This document shows, one piece after another, positions 52,006-63,031 of a DNA stretch of 64,000 nucleotides; positions within the stretch are counted from its first letter, which is position 1, and each line of letters opens with the position of its first letter. Origin of the DNA: Isoperla grammatica (lineage: Eukaryota > Arthropoda > Insecta > Plecoptera > Perlodidae); contig OX246747.1 in the NCBI GenBank assembly GCA_945910005.1, forward strand, positions 10,742,525 to 10,806,524. The letters are read 5' to 3'. A program made the translations under genes and the position numbers. A model generated the notes under the pieces. The model searched no databases, was not told the origin of the DNA, and was given only the letters and a program-made list of their open reading frames with translations.

Positions 52006-52620
52006 TGCTTACTATAGATAGGCCGGTAAGTTTAACAAACACGGAAAGCAGCGAGACTAATCGCGACTGAGAATACAAATTATCAGCGAGAATAATTTGC
52101 CCTAGAAGAGAGTCGAACTGATAAATTGTACTGATAAACATCCGGTCAAGACGGACCAAATTTGTAGGGGCGGTTGCCCTGAAGATAGCAAGTGGACTGT
52201 ATTTTTTTGTTAGAGAGAGATACATGAGAAAGGATAGAACATGAACTTACATTGCGGCGTGAAGCTTAGGTGGATGACGTAGTGAACAGATGTGCTGTGA
52301 TTATGACCGGCGCTGGGGATGGTATAGTTAGGAGTATAATAGCATAGCAAGATGAAGGAAGTAGAGATAGAAATAAGAAAAGGAAATGAGAGTCTGACAT
52401 AAGACAGCGAGAGACGAACGAACACGCACGAGCGACAGTGCGTCCAGAGTGCATCCAAGGTAGGTAGGACACGACAGATACAAGACTGGAGAAAGACTGA
52501 CGATATTTGCAACGATAAGCTAGAGAGATGACGTCATAGACTACCCTAGTCAAACCACCGGAAATAGACGAGCGACTATGAAATATGGCGCGAACAGTGT
52601 GTTTTTGACACACAATATAT
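52006..52620 (-). mobile_element. Likely 5' LTR and leader of the BEL/Pao copy
   Basis: On the minus strand this is the sequence upstream of gag. A TGTGTGTCAAAAACACACTG start lies near 52,614, followed by pyrimidine-rich, LTR-like DNA. Near 51,975-52,012 it holds a relative of the 41 bp motif at 27,146 (GAAACCATTCAGC is shared exactly). With no second LTR the borders are guesses. Confidence 0.35.
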
Positions 52621-52639
52621 ATTTTTCCGTCTGGTGGTA

Positions 52640-53930
52640 CGCCACAAAGGAGGGGGGGGGGCGGTTGTACTCATTCAGAAACCTTCACGGGCGTGCGTAC
52701 AATAACTCACCAAAGTTTTATTGCAATCGGATGAATAATAATAGAACACATTATTGCATGTTGGTGTCTCAGTGGGGTGGGAGGTTGTGAGAGGGGCTGG
52801 GAGGGGGTTTAATCATTCAGAAACCTTAGCGGGCGTGCATACACTAACTAAACAAAATTGTATCGCAGTCGGATGAATGGTTCAGGAAAGCATTATTGCA
52901 TTGGTGTCTCAGTGGGGGTGTGGGGTGGGGGTGGAGGGGGGGTTGGGAGGTGGTTGTTATCATCCAAAAACCATCGCGGGCGTGCGCACAACAACTCACT
53001 AAAGTTTCTTCGCAATCGGATGAACTGTATAAAGGACATACATACACGCATTATTGCATGTTGGTGTCTCAGTAAGGGTGGGGGTTGGGTGGGGGTGGTT
53101 AACATTTAGAAACCTAAGCGGGCGTGCATACACTAACTCACCAAAATTGTATCTTAATAGACTTAGAAAAGCATTATTGCATGTTGGTGTCTCAGTGGAG
53201 GTGGGGTTTGGGGGAGGGGAGGGGGGGGGGGGGTTATTCAGAAACCTTAGCGGGCGTGCATACACTAACTAACTAAAATTGTATCTCAATTGGCTGAATG
53301 GTTTAGAAAAGCATCATTGCATGTTGATGTCTCAGTGGGGGTGGGGTCGTGGGGAGTGGGGGGTGAGGGGGGTTTGGGGGGGGTTATCATCCAGAAGCCA
53401 TCGCGGGCGTGCGCACAACAACTCACTAAAGTTTCTTCGCAATCGGATGAACTGTATAAAGGACATACATACACGCATTATTGCATGTTGGTGTCTCAGT
53501 AAGGGTGGGGGTTGGGTGGGGGTGGTTATCATTTAGAAACCTTAGTGGGCGTGCATACACTAACTCACCAAAATTGTATCTTAATCGGCTGAATGGTTTA
53601 GAAAAGCATTATTGCATGTTGGTGTCTCAGTGGGGGTGGGGGGTGGGGGGTGAGGGGTGGGGGTGGGGGGTGGGGGGTGAGGGGGGGGGTTGGGGGGGGA
53701 GGGGTTATTCAGAAACCTTAGCGGGCGTGCATACACTAACTCACAAAAATTGTATCTCAATTGGCTGAATGGTTTAGAAAAGCATTATTGCATGTTGATG
53801 TCTCAGTGGGGGTGGGGGGTGGGGGGTGAGGGGGGGGGTTGGGGGGGGAGGGGTTATCATCCAGAAGCCATCGCGGGCGTGCGCACAATAACTCACCAAA
53901 GTTTCATCGCAATCGGATGAATGGTGTAGT
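52640..53930. repeat. G-rich tandem array, about 9 units of 130-175 bp
   Basis: Each unit contains (A/G)CGGGCGTGC, then ACTAACTCACCAAAATTGTA or an AAGTTTCTTCGCAATCGGAT variant, GCATTATTGCATGTTGGTGT, CTCAGTGGGGGTGGGG and a variable purine tract of up to about 70 bases, almost only G with A and T. GGGCGTGC is found near 52,690, 52,830, 52,977, 53,118, 53,250, 53,404, 53,547, 53,722 and 53,874. Two unit types (CATCGCGGGCGTGCGCACAA and CCTTAGCGGGCGTGCATACA) alternate, a higher-order pattern. Each G tract could form quadruplexes. Overlapping ORFs are artefacts. Confidence 0.9.
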
Positions 53931-53991
53931 AATGTATAAAAGATACACATACACACATACATACATACATTCGTTTTGATATATATATAGC
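53930..53991 (+). mobile_element. 3' end of the repeat with (ACAT)n and TATATATA
   Basis: AATGTATAAAAGATACACAT, then (ACAT)n and TTCGTTTTGATATATATATA. In my memory this kind of ending closes RTE-like or related retroposons, so the array above may be a tandemly amplified retroposon body. Confidence 0.45.
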
Positions 53992-56055
53992 AGACGACCT
54001 TCCAGCTTATGTAAACACTATACCACAGTGCTTAATTTGTAATGGAGCGCGGGTATACGCAGTATACCCACGTATTTTCATGGGTATACGCAGTATACCC
54101 ACCTTTTTTCATGAATTATTAGGTACGCAACACTCAAATTTTGGCTAACATATATAAAAAACAAAAATAATTTGTATTGGGTATTTTACCCTCACATGCT
54201 CATATTTCAAATTTACTTGAATATAGGCCTATCTATAACTTTAAATAAAACTCTTATCTCTGGGTTTTACGTTTTTCCCAAAACCAACCTCCGTACTTTA
54301 TAAATAGAATCATCTTCTATTGTTATTGGCTGCAGGTTCCTCGTCAACCAGCCAGTAAGAACGCGAAGGCGGTACAGTTGCTTTCGCTGCTGTGAGGGAA
54401 ATGGCACGATCCGTAAAATATGATTTACATGTTTGATACAGCATTTCTCTGTTTGTGGATATACGTTCGATTCCTCTTTAATACTAAAGGGGTCTCCTGT
54501 TAAAACTTAAAAATTTGGCTCTGCATTATGTTTGATGGTCCTGGGCAGGGGCGGAAAGGCTCGCCGGGCAACCAGGCACATGCCTGGTGGCCTGCCTGTT
54601 TTGGCCCAAATTTGGACTGGTCTGACTGGAACAGGCATAAACTGCCTGGCGCGCCGGTAAGTTGCCGCGCATTGAAATTAATATTTCTTTAAACCCGAGT
54701 CCCTCCCACCCCTTCCTTCACGATATTGCAAGGTTTAAATTACATTGTAGATTCGTTGGATTTCGGTGTAACTTGATCTCATCCTCATCAATCTTCTTGC
54801 TGGTGTTTTTCTACTTTTAACCGACGAAAACCACAGTATTTCGGTAGTGCATTCAGCCTGCTATGTTTTTTCTAAAACGCACCAAATGCCTTCTAAAATC
54901 GTGATTAAAAAAATCTCGCCTGCGGCGCTGTTTGTTGGGGGGCCACAGCCTCCCAACCCCCCGTGCCTGGCCTGGATCAAGTTTGCCCGGCTTGGATTTT
55001 TCCCCCAGTCCGCCCAGTTGGTCTGAAACGCGTTGTGAGGTGATATCTTGTCATAAAAATAAATACAACGGATAAACATTTCTGCTATTGTTTGGTTGTT
55101 CCTCTTGGAAATGAATTGTTGCCAGTTGACACATAAAATTACTGTATAACTACTTCAATAACTGATATTTTATAATATATGTATCTGCTTTTAATCATTT
55201 AATGGTAAATTTACAGACAATTAAAATAACGATTGGCCTTTGAAGACGAGTAAAATTGTATTAAATCCAACCCAAAACTCTAAATCCAATTCCAGATCAC
55301 AAGCCCAGAAACTGAATTGGTAAGCGGGATGGGGGGGGGGGGGGGGGGGCAATTTCCCACCGAGACATCAATTTGTATCACGAGCACATTGTAACATGAA
55401 ACTTTGATGCGTATACCCACCTTTTTCCTTACAAATTAACCACTGCTATACCATCAGATATTAGTATTACTGTTAAAATTCTTTTGTATGCAGATGATAT
55501 AACAGCTTTAATAATAGCTGAAACCTTAGCCATTCTAGAAAAAAAATGCAAACGTAACTGGCAATGCTATACAGAACTGGCTAATTGCCAATAAATTAGG
55601 CCTAAACAAAATCAAACAAACTTTGTTCAATCCCACACGTACCAAAAACATATCACAAACTACCCCACTCTGAATATTTCCAACAAGAAGCTAGCATGCA
55701 ATTCAAGACAGTCTTCACCTCACTAATAAAGATATCCACGACCACGATACCAGACGTAAAAAAGATTTTCATATTCCATCGCATAACTTAGCCTTAGTAC
55801 ACAGAAATCCAGCGTATTCAAGCATCATCCTGTACAACAAGCACCCAAGCCACCTCAAGGACATGACCAGGTGCAGCCTCAAGGTTCATCTTAAAAATTA
55901 CCTAGTCCAGATGTGCCCATATACTGTCAAAGACTACATGGACTTTTAGTTTTAATATAGTTTTAATTGACGCATTCTATAACTAATGTATTTATCTATG
56001 TATAAATGCCATACGTTCTATTGAATAAAGATTATTATTATTATTATTATTATTA
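53992..56055 (+). pseudogene. 5'-truncated LINE, split by a hAT element
   Basis: The frame ADDLPAYVNTIP (53,991-54,025) continues after the hAT insert as SDISITVKILLYADDITALI, the YADD catalytic box. Past a frameshift, scraps of the thumb follow. Then DIHDHDTRRKKDFHIPSHNL, VHRNPAYSSIILYNKHPSHL and VKDYMDF, stop, at about 55,690-55,950 form the LINE C-terminus. The 3' end is an (ATT)n run at 56,033-56,055. The region between YADD and the C-terminus is shortened. Confidence 0.75.
54026..55445. mobile_element. hAT-type non-autonomous element, 1.42 kb
   Basis: Left end CAGTGCTTAATTTGTAA, right end (reversed) CAGTGGTTAATTTGTAA, flanked by the 8 bp duplication CTATACCA (54,018-54,025 and 55,446-55,453). 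Next to each end lies GGGTATACGC (near 54,049 and, reversed, 55,413). The interior has a GC-rich part around 54,546-55,020 with CCAGGCACATGCCTGG, possibly another nested element, and a run of about 20 G at 55,330. No transposase. Confidence 0.93.
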
Positions 56056-56056
56056 G

Positions 56057-57032
56057 ACCGGATTGACGTGACAAAATGTCTAGACGAAACCCTTAGCTGG
56101 TCCCAGCACATAGACTCTAGGCCCCAAACTAAGCTCAGCATGTTATGCATTGCGTGTAATAAAGGCAACTACAGGCTTTAATGCTGCACAGCACGCATAT
56201 CATGCTTACTTTGAGTCCCATATCAGATATAGATTACCTCTATGGGGCAACTCGCCGCACTCGAAACAAATATTATATTTACAATTCAAAAAAGAGCAAT
56301 AAGAAGTTAAGAACCATGGCTAATTTAGGATACACAGAATCATGTAAACCCGCGTTTAAAAAACTGAACATTTTAACATTTCCAAGCTTACTAATTTATG
56401 AAATGATTGCATTAACTATAAAAAAAATAGAGATAACACTGTTACAAATAATTCCATCCATGAGCACAACACCCGACAAAAAGACAACTTCCATATCCCT
56501 ACTAGACGGACCAACAAATACCAAAAGGGCACATCCTTGACTGGTATAAAGTTATACAACAATTTGCCAACAGAAATTAAAAATATTATGGATATAGCAA
56601 AACAACTGTATGAAATCAAATTATATCTACTAAATGATACCTTCTACACAACAGTAGATGAATTTCTTATTGCCGACATGTAAATCTTGCCTGAAGACAT
56701 AGGCCTACTACTGTAACATCGTACCAGTTTGACACTATAAATCTCCATATCAAATTGTATTATTACTGTATATACCTAGATATAATATTAAATTTTAGTT
56801 ACTGTGTGATAATATGCTTACAATTTGTGTAGGCCTATGTGTTGCCTAGATAAAAACTCTCAATGTGAACAACTCTATAGAGTTGTTATTTTTATCTTAG
56901 AGTTGTTTTTTGTGTTTTACTTTTAGTTGTTGTTATCATCATTATTGTAGATAACCTCACTGACAAATCCTATACCTACTTTTGTAAAGTCTCTTAGATG
57001 TTAATAAAAACAAACAAACAAACAAACAAACA
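56057..57032 (+). pseudogene. LINE fragment: RT thumb, C-terminus and 3' end
   Basis: Scattered over frames: LDETLSWSQHID, AAQHAYHAYFESHIRYG(L)PLWGN, MANLGYTESCKPAFKKLNIL, TFPSLLIYEMIALT, HNTRQKDNFHIP-like and LYNNLPTEIKNIM, then TVDEFLIADM, stop, at about 56,682. The 3' region ends with an (AAAC)n tail at 57,007-57,032. Several frameshifts. It follows the previous LINE's tail directly. Confidence 0.75.
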
Positions 57033-57322
57033 ATTGTGTCAGACAACACAAATAAAACAATAAAAAAAAATAACAATAACAGACAACATACAACACAGAT
57101 AACACAAAACCACAATTTTTTTTTTCCTCTTATGCAATGATGACTTTTCAGCCATTCATTTTCAACCACAATAACAATAGTAGCATGAAGCATGAAAGTA
57201 CAAAACAAACCAGAAACAGACAGGAAGCTGAATAAGACAAACAATCAAGAGCAACACAGAAGCAGATAGTCATGGGAGAGAATGTCGGACAATGCTCGAG
57301 TCAATCGTAGATTCGTCAATAA

Positions 57323-57963
57323 ATGTCACTTGTGTATTCAAACCTAATGGCCTTCTGGATAACGTGGTCGGGAAATTTGAATACCCATCGGAGTCCAATA
57401 AAGAAACTAGTTATTATAGGGGGAACGAATGATGCGGACAAAATTGCAGATGGTGCAACCAACACGACGCAAAGCCAGCACTCTATGAACTGCATTATTA
57501 ACCCCATTACCCGTGCTGCACATATATGTTCGGAAACCGGTGAGGCCCTAATAATCACTTCAATACCCTATAGATATGATAAACCGGCCGTCAACAAAAT
57601 GATAGATCAACTGAATGCCAAGATTCGCGAAACTCTTAATACGGAAAAGGGTGCCACTTACCTTGACCTACAGCAGTCATCAAATTTAACAAGATACGAC
57701 TACACAATGCATGGTTTACATCTAAATAGGCGGGGTAAAAGAAAGATTTGCAACGCCATTGCTCAGTTGATAATCATAGAAAAGGACAGCAAGCAAGTGT
57801 ACTGACTAGGAGCAAGGAAGATTACATACAACTACGAGCCTCAACCCCTGCAGAAGAGGAGGGACTAACAGAGTTCCCGACTGCCGAGATCTCACTGCAG
57901 CCCGTTAGCCCTGTCGTACTAGCGGATGAAGTGACAGAGGTCCCAGTTGCCGAGTCCAGGTGA
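57323..57963 (+). CDS. SGNH-like ORF of a LINE (ORF1)
   Basis: A 160-codon frame with KLVIIGGTNDADKIADGATN (GTND block), EALIITSIPYRYDKPAVNKM, then RETLNTEKGATYLDLQQSSN and YTMHGLHLNRRGKRKICNAI (the DxxH-like end, with HLN). This pattern is that of the SGNH/esterase domain found in ORF1 of some CR1-type LINEs; the Ser block lies upstream and is not found, so the copy is 5' truncated. A second frame (57,748-57,960) is acidic and Pro-rich. A different lineage from the SGNH ORF at 38-50 kb. Confidence 0.6.
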
Positions 57964-58577
57964 CCAATAAAAGACGGTGGAAAATCTACAAAGACCTGTG
58001 GAATCGAGAAAATTCTTGTATCAGACTATCAGAAGTCTATCATACCAGCCAAGAAGTCCATGAGGTCATTACAAGTCGCACTACCGGTTCTGTCTGACTG
58101 ATTTAGTTAGCTGGTAGAAGGCCTACAGTTGATTTATTTGTATATACTTAATTTTAATTGTGATCTATCTTATATTTTTAAATTTTAAATGCAACACATT
58201 TTAACCTGCTGCATAATGCATTACATTCTCTGCCCTCAGGATTCCACTATACCTATATATAATGGATCCTGATGTTGATTTGTAAAACATGTTATATCAC
58301 TAAAATCAAATGCATTTCATAATTTATCATATTGTAGGAGTGTTGTGGTTTCTGGTTTTGAGCCTGATTGTTGTGCTTTCTTGATTTGTTTTATGATGAT
58401 GAGGCATGCTAGTTTTAAGATGTATTTCAATGTATTTTAATGATCTTACTGTATATTGTACTGTAGTGTATTTATACACTATTCTAGATGACTTGACATG
58501 TAATATACCCCAGACACAGTACTGTGCGAGGGGTCAACATTACGAAATAGAAACAAACTAACTAACTAACTAACGTA
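57964..58577 (+). mobile_element. LINE 3' part with (AACT)n tail
   Basis: AT-rich DNA ending CGAAATAGAAACAAACTAAC with five AACT units (58,553-58,574). Reverse transcriptase is not present between the ORF and this end. Confidence 0.5.
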
Positions 58578-59710
58578 GGAAACTGACTGCTGAAAACGTA
58601 GAAACTCTTACCATGGTTTCATTTGAATAGGCCTAGAGAACCAGATAAGAGAAGAGAACCTTGCCTGTTGTTGTAATGTTAAGCCCACTCTAATTATACA
58701 TAATTATCCTATTCTGATGTATCACGACTACACAATGTAGGCTAGGTGTATGTTGCTGCTAGGCCTAGTTGTACGAGGATGGAGAGGTCAAAATACATAA
58801 TAATTTAATAACATTACCTTTTCTATTAATAACATACGGTACGTAATTTAAATTTCAAATAACTTCAGTTTCCATGTATATTATTTATTGATATATGTAT
58901 TCACTGTACATAACAGGTGGGTGTAAAAATTAATAAAAATATATAACACCACTTTTTACAATTTTTAAAAACGATTCTTGGTGAAAAATAAAACCATTTA
59001 CAAACACCTCTCTAGTAATAGCCTTCACACAAGTACTGTGTAGGCTTGTAGCTAAAGGCCTAATTTAATATTTATACCTCGTCTGTAAGTACCGGTATGT
59101 AACTTAATGTACAATTATATTAGAAAACTTAACAATACTTATATTACGATGCCAGTGCTCGCTACGACATCCCCATGTAATCCAACAGCTGCAACAAAAT
59201 ACAATACAATTTGGTACTTGCGAGTAGCTTTTATGGCTGTACTTCAAAATTTCAAAATATCGTATTTTGATTTGCGTATGAGCGTTTGAATTGAGCACGG
59301 CACCACTATCGATCACCAAATTCGATCATCTCAAAAGATTTTCTCCATTCCGTACAGTCACGGGGGCCCCTAGGGGGGTAGGGAGCGGGCCAGCGCCTGC
59401 GCAGTCTGCCAAGCTCACGGGCACGCTTCACTTGCGTCGTGACAAGTTCACGCTTGTCGAGCATTGTGACATTTCACTTTATTGATTATTGATCGTCCAG
59501 TGTTTACAGTGATTTGCAATACAATAGACTACAAGGGCCTACCTTAATAAATATGTTTTAAAATAAAACATTGCCTAAGAGTAGAATGAAGACGCTCGCT
59601 TAATAACAAACTCACGTTTGTTTTTCTTTTTAATCGGTCATCATAAACCTAACCTGTTAAGGACTAACCGTCATCATCCAGTCTGATTGCCGTAAAGAGA
59701 TAACAACGGC
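58578..59710. other. AT-rich intergenic DNA
   Basis: No gene recognised. A GC-rich island at 59,360-59,460 contains CACGGGGGCCCCTAGGGGGG. Possibly exonic or promoter-like, but nothing specific. Confidence 0.4.
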
Positions 59711-60502
59711 CAGGGTTGGGTAACGACACGTCGTAAATAATATTCGACACGTCACGTCGAAAATACGTGTCGAATATGTAGAATATGTCGAATATTCGCG
59801 TCGAAAACTAATTAACTTTTATGTTCGTGTAATTCGAATATTCCTTGCATTATGCCTCGTTTCCCTTTCAAAATCCATTTCCCCCCAATCCCCCATCGTA
59901 GTTAGCGCCTTTCCTCGGAGTCGGCGAAGGTGTAAAGCTGCCTGTCACAGTGTGTTCATACATCACGGTGAAACAAGATTGAGGACGAGATTGAAGACTG
60001 GCTGCAAGCACAATATTCCTTTCCTACCTATTAGCCCTACATCATCAGGTCTGCTTACTACTTTCTGTCATGGTCGTATTATGATATACTGTGAATGATA
60101 TACATAGATACACAACTGTAAATTTATGACCCACAAAGGGCCAAAGCAATTAGTCTTAGCTGTGAAAAGGAAATAAATGTGCTAGTTATAATCTATTAAT
60201 TGCTCCCCCCCCCCCCTCCCCCATCACTTTACCATCTCACATTTCTTATAGCTGCTTTGACAATCCCTTCAGGAGTAGTGTTTATCTAATGGGACTAGAG
60301 TCTAGAAGTGATGATTTACGTTGTTTGAACGCAATCAACATCTCGGATGTCAACTTGGCCTAAAAAACATACTCCAATCTGCTGGAATATTCGACGTGTC
60401 GTTAATGTCGTAAAGTATAATTTACGACGTGTATATTCGACGCGTATAATACCACGTATAATACCCATTTTCGACGTCGAGTATTATACCTACCCAACCC
60501 TC
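59711..60502. mobile_element. hAT-type MITE at the edge of the minisatellite
   Basis: It begins CAGGGTTGGGTAACGACACG and ends with CTACCCAACCCTC (inverted, one end base differs). CAACGGC lies on both sides (59,704-59,710 and 60,503-60,509), one base short of the usual 8. Both ends are rich in ATTCGACACGT/ACGTCGAA motifs, giving extended inverted repeats with TCGACG. Confidence 0.75.
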
Positions 60503-61090
60503 CAACGGCTCTCGTCTGCACTCACCGGCGTTCACTCCCTCACTGGGACCGGCACTGGTCTCGCGCTCTTAGCCAGGCAACGGCTCCCGTCTGCACTCAC
60601 CGGCGTTCACTCCCTCACTGGTCTCGCGCTCTCAGCCAGGCAACGGCTCCCGTCTGCACTCACCGGCGTTCACTCCCTCACTGGTCTCGCGCTCTCAGCC
60701 AGGCAACGGCTCCCGTCTGCACTCACCGGCATTCACTCCCTCACTGGTCTCGCGCTCTCAGCCAGGCAACGGCTCCCGTCTGCACTCACCGGCGTTCACT
60801 CCCTCACTGGTCTCGCGCTCTCAGCCAGGAAACGGCTCCCGTCTGCACTCACTGGCGTTCACTCCCTCACTGGTCTCGCGCTCTCAGCCAGGCAACGGCT
60901 CCCGTCTGCACTCACCGGCGTTCACTCCCTCACTGGTCTCGCGCTCTCAGCCAGACAACGGCTCCCGTCTGCACTCACCGGCGTTCACTCCCGCACTGGT
61001 CTCGCGCTCTCAGCCAGGCAACGGCTCCCGTCTGCACTAAGGGCGTTCACTCCCTCACTGGGACCAGCACCGGTCTTGCGCTCTCAGCCA
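60503..61090. repeat. 63 bp minisatellite, about 9 units
   Basis: The unit is CAACGGCTCCCGTCTGCACT, CACCGGCGTTCACTCCCTCA, CTGGTCTCGCGCTCTCAGCC, AGG. In plus sense it encodes RLPSALTGVHSLTGLALSAR repeatedly, an incidental open frame. The first and last units share a longer variant with CTGGGACC(G/A)GCAC(T/C)GGTCT. Read on the minus strand, each unit holds CCAGTGAGGG and CCGGTGAGTGC, both splice-donor-like, because the array grew from an exon-intron border (next entry). Confidence 0.92.
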
Positions 61091-61241
61091 GGTGGATCTC
61101 CGCCTCGGTCATGAGCTTCAGGTGCAGCAGAGAGTCCATCAGCTGGCGGCGAGAGTTGCCGGCAAACGAGTGTGTCAGGAAGTTGGGGAAGCCTCGGTAG
61201 CCGTCGCCCATTGTGTAGAGAGGTACTCGGATGGTGCCCAG
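61069..61241 (-). CDS. Possible host gene exon, unrecognised
   Basis: On the minus strand, after the acceptor ATAACTCCAG (about 61,242), a GC-rich frame reads ALGTIRVPLYTMGDGYRGFP, NFLTHSFAGNSRRQLMDSLL, HLKLMTEAEIHLAESARP and VLVP, meeting the donor-like CCA|GTGAGG. It has balanced composition, no stop and good codon character, unlike transposon scraps nearby. I do not recognise the protein. The exon's 3' end is the source or edge of the 63 bp minisatellite, which may confuse splicing. A B SINE sits in the upstream intron. This is the best candidate for a real cellular gene in the window. Confidence 0.5.
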
Positions 61242-61277
61242 GGCCTGGAGTTATATTATACGCCGTGTCAGTGATGA

Positions 61278-61524
61278 TTTGATTTGATATTTTTGCTTTA
61301 TGTCTCATATTTTTGCAACTTTGGCTAATCCAGACGATGAGTGGGAGAAATATGAAGCGGAAGATGTTTCGAGGGAATGTGAAAGGGTCTGTCTGACTTC
61401 TCCCCCTCGACCTGTCCAGCTAGGGTGGCCCTACCAGAAGCATACGCTTCCGCCGGCATAGCTCTCGGGATGAGCAAAGCATGCAAACCTGCCCACCACG
61501 ATAAGGTAGCAGTGCCTGGGCAGA
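61278..61524 (-). repeat. SINE, variant B, in the intron
   Basis: An internally shortened copy with the 14 bp duplication CGTGTCAGTGATGA (61,264-61,277 and 61,525-61,538). Confidence 0.95.
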
Positions 61525-61538
61525 CGTGTCAGTGATGA

Positions 61539-62351
61539 GTAGGGATGCACACGATGATAAGCGTTATCGTTAGATATTCGATAATATTTCGAGAATCGAT
61601 AGGTAAAAATAATGTAATCAAATGATTTATATTTTCAAAAAAATGTTAGTGATGCATTTCTTCTTGAGCTAGTCTAGTAGTACTGAAATAATCAAAGATA
61701 CCAACAAAATACTGCATCTCATAGTGATTAGGTGGGCCTAGGCCCACCTAATCCCTGGCCAATGACAAGCAGGCCAGAAAAGGAAACAATTTTATTGGAT
61801 AGTTAGGCAAAAGAATGAATGAAAAAGCTATACATATACTATATATCGATACTCTTTATTCCAACATCATTTAGTTGGATAAAGGGGTGTTTCCACCATT
61901 GATCTTGGGCATCCCAGACAAGATAAGATAAGAGATTTAAAAGAACTCTAGAGTGTCATGTCACATGTGTCGAAGGAATATTGCTCTCTACCGTTCCGCA
62001 CTCGGTTAGGCAGTGGACGACGTAATATCACGGAATCTGTAAAAGATTACTTCATTTTTGTAAATTTATTATCGTTCTATAATGCCATCATTATTTTTTA
62101 TTATTGAAAATTTTTATTTTTTCATTGTGCATCGTTCGGCTAATTACGTTTGGTGGATAATTACTAGACATCCCGATTTATATTTTTAATTTAATTTAAT
62201 TTTTTTGTACTAAGTAGGGTACTTACTACCCGGGTAACTGCGGGTATTGTGAACGGGTACCCTTGTCGTAAAAAAGTTGGGTTTTGTCATCCCGAATTGC
62301 AATGTAAGTGGTTTAAGTGTGTGAGAATTACCTGCTGGCAAAACATGGTTT
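61539..62351. other. AT-rich DNA
   Basis: It begins with TAGGGATGCACACGATGA and TATTCGATAATATTTCGAGA, resembling one end of a hAT-type MITE, but I could not find the other end. No gene. Confidence 0.4.
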
Positions 62352-63031
62352 TACCGCCACGTTACACGGTGAGAAACTCGCGATAGTTTCTCGCGCGAGT
62401 TTCTTATCATCTCAGATACACGACATTAATTGCAAGAGCCGTTACCCCTATCTATTGGCGTTCATTACAAAACTGTTAGTTACAAGAGTAGCCGCCAGAA
62501 TAGGCCTAGTAGGCTTCACAGACACCGACGTTCGAGAAGGCTGTGGTAGGCCTAGCTAGAGTTTTGTAATCAACTATGTAAACAAGCTCACCAAGCTGTC
62601 ATTCGGGCTTTTTGATTTTCCTAAATTGATTCTCGAATATGTCAGCTATGGCACAACCACAGGGAGAATAGGCCTAGCCTAATTTCGCTTTCTAGACTAG
62701 GCCTAGCAGGACACAGGTGTATACACTACTTTGTTTGAATAATTAGGGCCTATAGGTAATGATGCAATGTTTACTTTATTTTGCGGGCAAAACATAATTT
62801 ATTCCATCAGTAGTGGAGTCAATAGATTCTCATGTGTCACTGGTCGTGTTAAAATAACGGGTTTTGATTGGAGCTCGCTAACTTTTCTCGCTCATTGTTC
62901 CGAGCTTGCGCAAGCTAGCTTGCTCGTGTATCGGGCTACCTGCAAGTTCCATGAACAAGTGCAAGTCTACTCGTAGCGAGGAGCTCGCGCGAGAAACTAT
63001 CGCGAGATTGTCACCGTGTAATGCGGCGGTA
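62352..63031. mobile_element. MITE with 48 bp inverted ends
   Basis: 62,352-62,399 starts TACCGCCACGTTACACGGTG and contains CTCGCGATAGTTTCTCGCGC. 62,984-63,031 is its near-exact reverse complement. The attACACGG-type end resembles the MITE at 32,004. TTA/TAA stands at the edges. AAGTGTGTGAGAA and CTGGCAAAACAT occur outside both ends, suggesting it landed in, or carried along, a duplicated segment. Confidence 0.8.

Noticed and set aside
52578..53962. Short Gly/Trp-rich or Pro-rich ORFs in the G-rich array
   Set aside because: Low-complexity translation of G/C tracts; frames change from unit to unit.
54546..55026. A further nested hAT element starting CAGGGGCGGAAAGG
   Set aside because: The start looks right, but no matching inverted end or 8 bp duplication was found.
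60347..61114. 255-codon plus-strand ORF over the 63 bp repeat
   Set aside because: It starts inside a MITE and reads the antisense of an exon-derived repeat; no signal or domain.
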